Positions 20,882 to 30,430 of a DNA stretch of 46,371 bases are shown in pieces; within the stretch, counting starts at the first letter, position 1; every line of letters begins with the position of its first letter. The position numbers were made by a program, and so were the translations under genes. Below the pieces are notes generated by a model. The model saw nothing but the letters and a program-made list of their open reading frames with translations, did no database searches and was not told where the DNA came from. Origin of the DNA: Sporothrix humicola (Eukaryota > Ascomycota > Sordariomycetes > Ophiostomatales > Ophiostomataceae); assembly GCA_021396245.1 (NCBI GenBank), contig WNYE01000151.1, positions 1-46,371 on the forward strand. Direction: 5' to 3'.

Positions 20882-21176
20882 GTCAGATGAACGGATCGAC
20901 CTGACGGTTACACTTTCTATTTTGCTCTTTCGACCTCATTTTCGCTTCTTTAATTGCACTCGGGCACTCTGGAAGTACCGGTTTTTGTTTACACCCCTTT
21001 TCGTCGTCTTTGCTGTTTTTCTTTCTTTTATTATCAACAGTCTCACAGACGCATTTATATATCAGTGCCGGCACTGACGTTTCGTATATCCTTTTTTTTT
21101 CTTTTTTAAACAACAGGCTCTACACATCCGCATCTACGACACCTTTGACATCCTTGACGACTACCGGGTATACAAA

Positions 21177-22284
21177 ATGGGCGGCCGCGCACTTCTTTTG
21201 ACAGCTCTGGCTGGCAGAGCCATGGCCAACTGTGCCTATGGCACGTCCCTTCACCCACGAGCCGAAGGTGAAATCAAAGTGGGCAACTTTGGATATAACG
21301 GCGTAAATGTATGCCCATAGCAGGGGAGGTGGAATCAGAAAAGGAGACCAACAACACAAACCCATTATTTGTTATTATTTTTTTTTTCATAAAAGGAGAA
21401 GCACACTAACAGACCAGGGCCCTACAAACTGGCTCAGCATCGACCCTGCCAACATCCAGTGCGCCGTCGGCACCAACCAGTCGCCCGTGGACATGGTGGC
21501 CGGCGCCTTTCCCAAGATTGCGGGCACGGCCATCAACCTGCAGATACCCGACATCGAGGAGACCGAATTCGAGAACCTGGGGACAACCGTAGAAGTCATT
21601 GCCAACCAGGGCGGCACCATGACGGTTCCCGACGTGGGTGACTTCAAGCTGCAGCAGTTCCACTTCCACCTGCCGTCGGAGCATCTGGACAACGGCACCA
21701 GCCAGGCCATGGAGATGCACATGGTGTGGGAGGGCGCAAATGATGCGTCGTCGGTGGCGGTTGTGTCCGCCTACATTGGCCTGGTCGGGCAGGCCGGCTC
21801 TGTTTCTGCGGCTGCCGCCGTGGCAGGTGCTGCTGCACGCAAGCGCCAGGCCGAAACAGCCGCCGCAACAACTCTCCTGGAAACAGTGCTGGCCAGAGTC
21901 GATCAGATCGCCACGCCCGGAACCGCCGTCAAGACGCCGCCGCTGGTCATGTCGGAGCTTGTCAACATCCTGACGGCCGGCGAGTTCCAGCGCTACACGG
22001 GCTCGCTGACCACGCCGCCCTGCACCGAGGGCGTGAACTGGCTGGTGTCCACGCAGAAGCTGACGGTCGAGCCGGCCACGTTCGCCAAGGTGCGCGACGT
22101 CATTGGCTTCAACGCGCGCTTCCCGCAAAACACGCTGGGCCAGACCAATCTGCTGCAGGTCAGCACTCAGGCTGCGGGCTCGGCGGCCGGCTTGAGCGAG
22201 ACCAGCCTGAACAAGCTGACGTCTCTGGCGTCGGCAGGCACTCGTTTGATTCTGCGTCCACTGAAGCCGATCATTATCATTTGA
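21177..22284 (+). CDS. Secreted alpha-carbonic anhydrase
   Basis: Zinc enzyme that interconverts CO2 and bicarbonate outside the cell. 332 aa, one intron (21309-21417, GTATGC..ACCAG) joining NFGYNGVN to GPTNWLSIDP, the usual alpha-CA opening. The short signal peptide is MGGRALLLTALAGRAMA. Zinc ligands are visible as QFHFHLPSEH (His126, His128) and MEMHMVW (His145), with Glu132 and the substrate-pocket LTTPPCTEGV. Between the ligand half and LTTPPC sits an Ala-rich insert, AAAVAGAAARKRQ, with a dibasic site that could be cut by a Kex2-like protease. The acceptor was chosen to keep the frame and the GPxNW motif; its branch site CTAAC is close to the AG. The C-terminal Ser/Ala-rich tail ends in KPIIII. 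Confidence 0.89.
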
Positions 22285-22725
22285 TGATTTGGGGGTGTTG
22301 GTGGTATGTAGATGCGGTTATCCAGAGAAGTACGGAGTAGTACACTAGACAATGCCATCAATAGAGCAATCCGGGCCCACTTTGTTTTTATTTCGTTGTT
22401 TTTAATTATGCCGTTGTGTAAACATACCATACAGTGCTCTTTTTTTTTTCTTTTCTTTCTTTATTGTTTCCTTTTTTCCCCCCTTTCATTGCAATCCTTT
22501 TTCAATTCCTTTTCAGGTGCACTCGTCACAAGGGACGTCAACAACATCGTCGGCGTTAGTGAGATGGACGTGCTGTGGCGCGGAGTATGTTTTCCGCCGG
22601 GATTCTACAGCGACAAGGCCGCTAACAGTGGGGACAATAAGTACCCTGGCTGCGTACGTCGCTTCTTAACAGAAACTAGAAACGTCGTCCAAGTGCATTA
22701 CAACATTATCAAAACACACACCACA
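22285..22725. promoter_or_regulatory. Promoter region with pyrimidine tract
   Basis: 441 bp containing a long T/C tract (about 22438-22510) upstream of the next start. No separate gene is supported. An upstream ATG at 22312 is in frame with the barrel protein but encodes unconserved, T-rich-derived sequence. Confidence 0.5.
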
Positions 22726-23592
22726 ATGGCGCCGTGTCCTTACATGCTGTGGGTGAATTCCCAGCCGCTCACCGTCGACGATGACACGTGGGTCAAGATG
22801 TACACGACGGAACATGCCGCAGACATGGTCACGACGCGGACGGCCGAGCGTGCCAGCTATTACCGTGCCATCCGCGCTCCAATTGGCCCGTTTCCTGCAC
22901 CTGGCGAGTACCACCCGCTGAACTATGTGGCGGTTTATCAAACAGAATACGAGGACTGTGTCAAACATCCTTTGTATGGAGGCATGCGCCATCACTCGAC
23001 TCTCTTGCCGCCGCCGGGGAGGATTGACAGAAACGGCGACTTTCACGCCAGGAACTACAAGATGGTGCAGAATTACGACCCAGAAGGCGTCGGTGCCCAC
23101 GGAGAGAGTAAGTGCGGAGGTGCCCTTAAAGGAAGGGAAAAAAGAAGAAGGGCGAAGAGGAAGGAAAGAATAAAAAGGGGGGGAATGACGGAAACGTAAA
23201 AGTGTTGAAATGTTAAAATGTTCACTAACAAACGAGTAGAGCCTCCGCCATTCATCGTGACAGTCGAGATTAGCCCAAAGGACGAGGCAGTGTACACAAA
23301 GTGGGTGGAAGAGGAACACCTGCCGCTGATCCACCAGATCCCAGGCCATCTCAGGTCACAGCGCTATGTTGTGGGTCCGCCAATCACCGACGGCAAAGAC
23401 GCAGCAGACCACGACCTGGCTTCTGTTGGTAAGCATTTTTCCATCCACGAGTTCAGCAGTCTGGATGCTGTCCTCAAGAATGAACCCAGTGTTAAGGACG
23501 CATTTGGCAATGCTCGTTCCAAGGCTGTCTTTGGTGATGCCAGTGTCGCTGTCTTCCGGGTCTGGGAGCTTGTGAAGCCAATTGGCTGGTAG
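22726..23592 (+). CDS. Duplicated dimeric alpha/beta-barrel (EthD/ABM-like) protein
   Basis: I cannot name a function. The 244-aa product (intron 23108-23239, GTAAGT..GAGTAG with CTAAC branch site) seems to hold two ferredoxin-like repeats. Repeat 1 starts YMLWVNSQP and has WVKMYTTEHAADMV then RASYYR. Repeat 2 starts FIVTVEISP and has YTKWVEEEHLPLIHQIPGHLRSQRY. The W..(Y/E)xEH..L/M pattern followed by a partner strand is typical of EthD/antibiotic-biosynthesis-monooxygenase-type folds, which often modify small aromatic or polyketide-like molecules or bind heme. There is no signal peptide, so it is probably cytosolic. The start at 22726 (CACAATGG) was chosen over the earlier in-frame ATG. It follows the carbonic anhydrase on the same strand; no shared pathway is evident. 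Confidence 0.8.
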
Positions 23593-23784
23593 AATTGCTT
23601 CAAGTACGCGGTGGTTTTCGATAGCATGCCGTTGTTCACAGATGGCGGATGTTTTGAAGGTACAATTTGGGAAGAGGGGTGTTTTGTATTTTTGCTTCGG
23701 TGTTATTATGCACTGTAAAAGAAAAGTGTGCCAAAAATCTGCACTTTATCTCCAACTTTAAACTAAAAAAGAAATATATGTATA

Positions 23785-23812
23785 AATAATAATAATAATA
23801 ATAATATATATA
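23785..23812. repeat. AAT/AT microsatellite
   Basis: An uninterrupted run of AAT units passes into AT dinucleotides, in an AT-rich gene-free stretch. Confidence 0.8.
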
Positions 23813-24803
23813 TTTTTAAAAAGAAATTAAAATCAAAAAATAACGGAAAGAAAAAGAAAAGAATAAAAACAAACCCATAAAAAATAAGTGCAAGTAAACA
23901 TTCAAATAAAATAACACAAAACGTAACTAAAAAGTGAGCAGGCATGAAAATGAAATTATACGTGTAACACAGGAAACAAACTAAAAAAAAAAAAACCATA
24001 GAAACTTTGAAACAGCACTCGCAACACATAGACGTATCTAGACTAACGTGGCGTCGTCGCTGGTTGACGTTAGCATCTAACAGGAATTAGAACGGACTCA
24101 AGACGCCGTGTTCTGTGCAAAGCGGCGCCGTTGCCGAGATGGCGAAATGATCTAGCGTAGGATTCAAATCATTGTTTTCTACGAGACAGCTACCGGATAA
24201 AAGAAACTCAACCGGAATACGGTCATACGTCCGAATGAAATTATTGAGAACGGCCATAGTAGCGGATGCATTATCATCATGATTGAAATGTCCCATCGAC
24301 CGGCATCGTTCTGACAAGACCGATGTCTGTAGTCTGGAAATTCATATCAGTCCTCCACATCCACGCGTCTTCTTTGTTTGAATGGCTTCTACCGAACGAG
24401 CGTTATCGACATCACCTGCGTACAGACGGTATGGAGGACACATGCGACACATGAAGCGATGAATTGTAGGGGATATGATTGGTCCGCCGCGAGGCTGTGA
24501 TGCTGCTTCATTTCTCGTCCACTCATCTGTTGTGAACTAGTTCGTGATTTTGGGTATTTTCTTTTCCTGCCGTGGAGGACAGTTTCAACAGGCAGTGCGC
24601 CGGGGGTCATCCGCACTGATCCTCCACGGCCCGCCGATCGCGTGCTCTCGCCCAAGAAGGCCAGCCTTGTGGGAGAGACCCGAGGAATGCACGAATGCAC
24701 GATTTTGCTGCGTGTACCCGACAGTCGGCCATCGCATGCCAAAACGATCACCCGGTTTTCTGGCAACAACTGGATCTATTCTTTTCCGACCCCGTCCCAC
24801 GAA

Positions 24804-24832
24804 GGGAAATATCGTACGGTCGCGATATTCCC
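24804..24832. promoter_or_regulatory. Inverted repeat upstream of the sugar transporter
   Basis: The left arm GGGAAATATCG and right arm CGATATTCCC are complementary apart from one bulged A, with an 8-bp spacer TACGGTCG. It lies 336 bp before the transporter ATG. It is a candidate operator or cruciform; no regulator is assigned. Confidence 0.5.
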
Positions 24833-25046
24833 GGTGAATCCCGTCCGTTGATTGGGTGTTTCGGCGAGCTCGCAAGAACCGCGTAGGCTTTTGAAGGCCA
24901 TGTGGAGCAACTAGTATGAAAACGACAGGGCTACCAAAGCTTGTTCCCACATCGACTACTTTTACTCCGCAAGACGCAGTCCGGGGACAGACGTCAAACG
25001 CCATGTGAAATGCAAAAATAAAATAGAAATAAAAGCGCGACGCAAT

Positions 25047-25068
25047 TCCCCGTGGGGAGGTATATAAA
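25047..25068 (+). promoter_or_regulatory. CreA-like palindrome plus TATA box of the sugar transporter
   Basis: TCCCCGTGGGGA (25047-25058) lies two bases before TATATAAA (25061-25068), 107 nt before the ATG. GTGGGG fits SYGGRG. Such placement would suit glucose repression of a sugar transporter; this is inferred. Confidence 0.55.
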
Positions 25069-25167
25069 GTCGTCCCTTCACATCTGTGTCTGTGTTTGCC
25101 ACGGTGACATTCTCTTTGTCCCTCAACCTGTTGACATAGCATTCATACGGTATTCACACTTGTCACA

Positions 25168-27145
25168 ATGGAAACGAAACCCGAACAATCGCAGGTTGAC
25201 CGGCCTGCCACGGCCCAAGATGTCGACACGGCTCCTGTCACCGAGGCCGGTGGCCGGCTGAACTCGTTTGTTTTTGCCTTGGCCGCATTTGCAGCTCTTG
25301 GAAACGTTCTCTATGGATGAGTTGACGGGGGAACAAGCCAGCCGACACCCTGATTGTGCCGGTGACTAACAATTGCAGTTACAACCAAGGCGTTATGGCG
25401 GTTATCCTCGACATGCCTGCATTTTTAGCACAATTCCCCGAAATCGACGCCGACAAATCGTCCCGGGCCAGCTTCCTCAAGGGTCTTATGACGGCCATTG
25501 TCGAGTTCGGCGCCATGTTTGGATCCCTCTCGTGTGGTTATCTTGCAGACAGATACTCGCGGAAGCGGACCATCTTCTTCGGAAGTATTGGCTTTATGGT
25601 TGGTCTTGTGCTCCAGATTGCATCGCAAGACTATGCCATGCTGGTGGTGAGTCTCTACCCTCCATGAAATCTAACACATCCAAGTATTCGGTCACTAACA
25701 GACGTCGATAGGTCGGCCGTTTCCTTTCCGGCTGGGGTATCGGTGTGTTCTCCATGGTCGCTCCGCTCTACGTCTCAGAACTTGCCCCTACTCGCTGGCG
25801 TGGTGCTCTGCTTGCTATGGCCGGATGGAGTATTCTTGTCGGAACGGTATGTACAACACCAACTCCCAATTTACGTAATGATACTGACGCTGATTAGTCC
25901 ATCTCGTTCTGGATTTCGTACGGCACTCGGTTCATCAACTCGACGTGGTGCTTCAGACTGCCGTTCGCCATCCAGCTTGTGCCGGCCATTGGTCTTGCAG
26001 CTGGCACTTTCTTGCTCCCGTACTCTCCCCGCTGGCTCGCCGCCCAAGACCGCCACGACGAGGGCCTCTCTGTTCTATGTCGTCTCCGTGGATGCCCGCG
26101 TGACCAGCCAGATGCCGCCACCATGGCTGAGTGGACCGAGATTCTCATTGCTGGTATGATCTCTGTTCGTGATAAATGTAGAATGATTACATACTGACGT
26201 GACTTCTAGTCCAACTTGATCGCTGTGCCCTTGCCGACAAGCATGGTGACGTCACCCCCGGTTCGTTCAAGTGGGAGCTTCTGCGCTGGAAGGACCTCTT
26301 CTCGACGCGTGCCATGCTGCGCCGTTTTATCGTCGCGTGTGGTCTCTTCTGGTTCCAACAGCTGGGTGGCATCGACGCGCTCTTGTACTACGGCCCGTCT
26401 TTCTTCAAGAGTCTCAACTACGGCGAGACTGAGCAGCTGAACTGGTCCGGAATTATTAACTGCATGAATCTTGCTGGAGGAACGACGACCATCTTCACGA
26501 CGGACCGATTCGGTCGCAAGAAGCTGCTGATTGCCGGAGCCATTATCATCACGAGCTGCCACGCCGTCCTGGCCGGCATTATTGGCGCGTACTCGTCGAA
26601 CTGGAACGATCACCAGAATGCCGCAGAAGCCGGTGTTGCCATGCTCGTCATTTTCATGTTCTTCCAGGGAGCCACCTTTGGACCGTAAGTGCAGTTGTCG
26701 ACACTTTCTTTTTTTTTTTTACAACTTGACTAATACAGGTTACAGTACACCCGCCGTTGTGTGTAACGAAATCTTTCCCTACCGGCACCGTGCCCGTGGT
26801 GTCGCCTTTGGTATTGCTAACGAATGGGTAAATCTTCTCCGTTTCGAATAAATATTGTGCCACCACTGACCGTTTGTCTAGCTCGCCAACTTCACGGTCG
26901 GTCTCATTTCGCCGCCTCTCCTGGAAAAGTCTGCCTGGGGCACGTTTGTGTTCTTTGGCGGCTTTACCTTTTTGTCGCTCTTCTTCGTCATCTTCATCGT
27001 GCCCGAGACCAAAGGCGTCCTTCTGGAGACGATGGACGTTATTTTCAAGGATCGTGTTGCCGACGAGGACGCCAAGATGCGTGCAGCCGTCACGTCCGAG
27101 CTGCGTGCTGGCCCGGCCGGAGAGAATGTCCAGGAGATTGAGTAG
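25168..27145 (+). CDS. MFS sugar porter, first intron with AT donor
   Basis: Twelve-helix sugar transporter of the SP family, plasma membrane. The model is 542 aa in seven exons (introns 25317-25378, 25647-25711, 25847-25897, 26154-26209, 26685-26745, 26828-26881). Motifs: YLADRYSRKR, GRFLSGWGIG..PLYVSELAPTRWRG, PYSPRWLAAQDR (usual PESPRWL), QQLGGIDALLYYGPSFF and IVPETKG. All joins keep frame and family sequence. Oddity: the first intron must start ATGAGT (25317), where GTGAGT is expected, to join NVLYG to YNQGV; read through, TGA follows at 25318-25320. Either this is a rare AT-AG intron or the gene is inactivated by a donor mutation. Intron 5 has two acceptors 7 nt apart; only the second keeps TPAVVCNEIFP in frame. 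The substrate is not identifiable. Confidence 0.85.
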
Positions 27146-28111
27146 ATGTGTGCAGGGATGGTAGTCGAGGATGCCGTTCAATTGCTTTGCGTGTTGCGAT
27201 GGGGTCGTTGCAATTTCATAAACAATGCACAAAGACCGATAACTAGTTATGCATCCGGGACGTGTTGTGCCGGGCACGGGTGCAATAATACCAAATAAGC
27301 TTTGTCCAAGTCGCGTTTGTTCTTGTCCCGGAATTAAGACTGCCAATACCATCTGAATGCCACCCAACTGCCATCTTCTTGCCATATTCCTAACCCTCGA
27401 AAGCGCCACTGATTCAGTGACCCACAGCACCCAGCCCCCTGTAACCAATTGGAACAGGTGCTGCTTGCCAGTGCCAGCCAGTGTCAGCCAGTGCGGGCAC
27501 ATCCTTGCTTGGCGCCGACAGCCGGACGCCATAAAACGCCATTGAACGCCAAAGTGCGGGGGGGCAACGCGCTACCCCAGCTTCTCCATGTTTCGCCGTG
27601 GTCCTGTGCATGTCCTGTGCCGTCTTGTGGAAGTCTTGTCCTTTTCTTGTGCACGCTGGCTCCCGCTGTGGCGTGATGGTTGCCGTTTTCGACCACGCCT
27701 TGGCGCACCTCAATGACAAGTCCACAAAAATACAGCGTCTCTGGTGTGACTGCCCGGATATCAGAAACCGGGCGTCGCGCGATCGGACGTTGAACAGTAC
27801 CGCTTGGTCACAACACTTCCCCATGACTCGCCATGCAGACACATGGGATGATAGGAATCCGGAAGGCCGGGAGGCACAACTCTTGGGCTGGCCCAGTCCT
27901 ATCCATATTGATTTTCTCCCATTTTTCTGGTAGTTTTTAAAAGGTCATTGTGCAGATCGACAGGTCCCGCGTGTATTTCATTCCCATGCATATCACTTGC
28001 TTCTGACAACACGACCAACCAATTCACGGACGCAGGTCTGTTCCAACATATTTCCGTCACATTTCTCTTTTGTTTCTTCATCATCCACGTGCAAGCTCAC
28101 GGGAAATCACC
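27146..28111. other. Intergenic region with short tandem repeats, upstream of the TRI12-like transporter
   Basis: 966 bp without a supported gene. Degenerate decamers GTGYCAGCCA (27471-27490), ACGCCA units (about 27525-27552) and TCCTGTGC/TCTTGTG units (about 27602-27652) occur close together. It probably includes the transporter's promoter. Confidence 0.5.
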
Positions 28112-30066
28112 ATGCAGGCAGTCGTCATTGCCGGCACGGAAAAGGTGCCCTCCGAGACGCCCTCGCACCAGGAGGACAGAGTCGTCGCCGACATCGAAAA
28201 TGACTCGGGCACCGACTCGGACAATGCCGCGGGACACATGACCGCCCAGAGCTACATTGGCATTGCTGCGCTCCTCTTCACGTACAACGCCTACCTCTAC
28301 ACGCAACTCATGCCGCCGGCCGTGCTTGCCTACATCAACGCAGATCTCGGGCCCAATCCCAGCTACATCTGGATCACCATCAGCTGGAACCTGGCGGCGG
28401 CCGTCGTGGTCACGGTCAGTGGCCGCCTGGCGGACATCTTTGGCCGCCGCTGGTTCATGATCAGCGGCGCCCTCATCTCGACCATTGGCGCCATTGTCGG
28501 CGCCACGTCGCACACGATCAACGGCATGATTGCCAGCGGTGTCCTGTTTGGCCTCGGCGGTGGCATCCAGGAGATGGTCTTCTCGTGTCTGCAAGAGATG
28601 GTGCCCAACGACAAGCGCTTCCTTGCCCTCGGTGTCTACGAGTTTGGCAATCTCCCGGCCATGTTCGGTCCCATCATCGCCTATGCCTGGATTGCCTACG
28701 TCGGCACGGGCTGGCGGACGTGTTACTACTGGTGCATTGCCTGGGAAGGTGCCGCCGTGTTTGCCATCTACTTTTTCTATCACCCACCGACGTTCCAGAC
28801 AAAACACAAGGGAGACCAGGAAACGTGGCTGCATCTGCTCGCGGAGCTGGACTACGTCGGCCTTGTTGCCTTCACGGCTGGTTGTGTGCTTCTCCTCATT
28901 GCCATCAGCTGGGGCGGTGTTTTGCATCCGTGGAAGAGCGCCCTTGTGATTGCTCCCATTGTGGTCTCGGGCGTTTTGTTTATCTTCCTCGGGTTCTGGG
29001 AGGCCTATGCACCACTCAAACACCCGATCCTGCCTCCCCGCCTCTTCCGCAACACCCGCGAATTTACGACGGTCCTGGTCGTTATCTTTGTCGCTGGAAT
29101 GCTCTATTATAGTAACCTTGCTCTCTGGCCCCGTGTGTCGAGTCTTCTGTTTATTCCGGCCAATGATACGATAATTCGTGGCATCTACGCTGAGATCACC
29201 AGCTTCAGCACGACGCTGTCGGCCTTTTACGGTCTCTTTGCCATGCCGTGGCTGGGTCATGAGCGCTGGCAGTTGACGACGCTCACTGTCCTCCAGACGA
29301 CGTTCATTGGCGCCATGTCCGGCCTCAGCCTCGACTCCAAGGCCCGCACGATCGTCTTTACTCTTCTTGCCGGATCTGCGTCCACCTGCACATCCATGCT
29401 CACCTTTGGCACCATCAGTCTTTTCTTGGAGGACCAAGCCGATATGTAAAGCCCCCCCTCCCTTCCCTTGTTTGGACAGTACAGTTTTCTTTTTCATTTT
29501 CATTTTCTTCTTTTTTGGCTTTTCCCTTTTTTGGTTTTTCCTTTTTCTTTTCTTTTTTTTTTGGTTTTAGGGTTTTGGTGTTATTTTTTTAATGTTTTTA
29601 TTTTATTTTACTAACTCACTAACTACCCAGCGGCGTCGCTGTTGGGCTCACGAGCACGTCTCGCCTCATTGGCGGTGCCATTGCCGGCGCCATCTACACG
29701 TCCATCTACACGAACAAGTACAACTCGGGCATCCCCGTCGTCCTCAAAGAGTATGCCGACTCTGCCCACTTCAACGGCTCCTTCCCGGATCTTCTCAAGG
29801 CCAGCGCCACGAACACGGCTGCAGCCTACGCCAAGGTCCCCGGTATCACAGATGCCGTAATTGCTGCCGCCGAGACTGCCGTAAAGGTCGCCTACATCCA
29901 CGCGTTCAAGTACGTGTACTGGTCGGCGCTTGCCTTTGGTGCTGTCTCTATTGCTTGTGCTTTGACGACCCGGTCCGTTCCGGCCGACCGCAAGACGAAG
30001 CAGCGTGCTGTCACCATGGAGAACGAGAAGGGCATCCACGGCAGTGCCGAGCGTGCCGCCATCTAG
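28112..30066 (+). CDS. TRI12-like MFS efflux transporter
   Basis: Membrane exporter of the fungal TRI12/DHA-type family (14 predicted helices), whose members export trichothecenes, siderophores or drugs. 589 aa; one intron (29446-29630, GTAAAG..CCCAG, 185 bp, T-rich and the longest in the window). Exon 1 reaches LFLEDQAD; splicing replaces an in-frame TAA and continues IGVAVGLTSTSRLIGGAIAGAIYTSIY, a typical family C-half. Motif A is GRLADIFGRRWFM. HPPTFQTKHKG and LDYVGLVAFTAGCVLLLIAISWGG are also family-like. The start at 28112 (CACCATGC) was preferred; an in-frame ATG at 28070 is possible. No toxin or siderophore synthase lies nearby, so the substrate is unknown. Confidence 0.91.
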
Positions 30067-30430
30067 TCTTGGTTGGTCTGGATGTGGCACATAATATCAA
30101 AAGCAAGATGAAATGCAGTGCCTGGCATGTTGTGGTATGATTTTGTTGGGCAGCCCTTGGACCCACTTTAGTCTTAGTCAGCCTGCCCACGTATATATAT
30201 AGCTTGGCCTTCGGCTCCTCTAGCCTTTTGGTCCTCTCTCCCTCTCTTTCCTTAATCCTTAGAGATAGTTCGACCCCTTTCCGTCTATCAGCTTTAGTGT
30301 AATATTTATTTACAGTATGGCAGTTGCTCCGTGCCACCATCACCCTCATATATATACAATATGCCTCCCATCTATCTCTTATATCCACCATTTCAAATCT
30401 TCCTCAGTATGATGCATTGCCCGCCGACGA
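30067..30430. other. Convergent intergenic region
   Basis: 364 bp between the TRI12-like gene and the esterase remnant. AT-rich in parts (TATATATA near 30194 and 30349), consistent with 3' ends. No gene is supported. Confidence 0.5.

Larger units (their letters stand above)
19137..21176. other. 2-kb intergenic region with phased decamer arrays
   Basis: No gene is supported. Arrays of 10-bp units ending in TTCGT occur at 19641-19680 (four units) and 20491-20510 (two perfect GCCTTTTCGT units). The right end holds the carbonic anhydrase promoter (TATA at 20874) and a CT-rich leader. Confidence 0.55.
23593..25167. other. 1.6-kb intergenic region, AT-rich left, sugar-transporter promoter right
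   Basis: The left part is A-rich (about 23700-24000) with an AAT/AT microsatellite at about 23785-23812. The right part holds an inverted repeat at 24804-24832 and the CreA-like/TATA pair before the transporter. No gene or RNA is supported. Confidence 0.55.

Noticed and set aside
24105..24200. tRNA-like D-arm (GCCGAGATGGCG) and a box-B-like GATTCAAATCA
   Set aside because: No pairing acceptor stem, no proper anticodon arm and wrong spacing; chance resemblance.
24585..25142. 185-aa minus-strand open frame upstream of the sugar transporter
   Set aside because: No domain; overlaps the promoter, TATA box and inverted repeat.
28097..29503. 468-aa open frame antisense to the TRI12-like transporter
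   Set aside because: It is a shadow of codon bias in the real gene: highly charged, repetitive, no domain, and ends inside the transporter's intron region.
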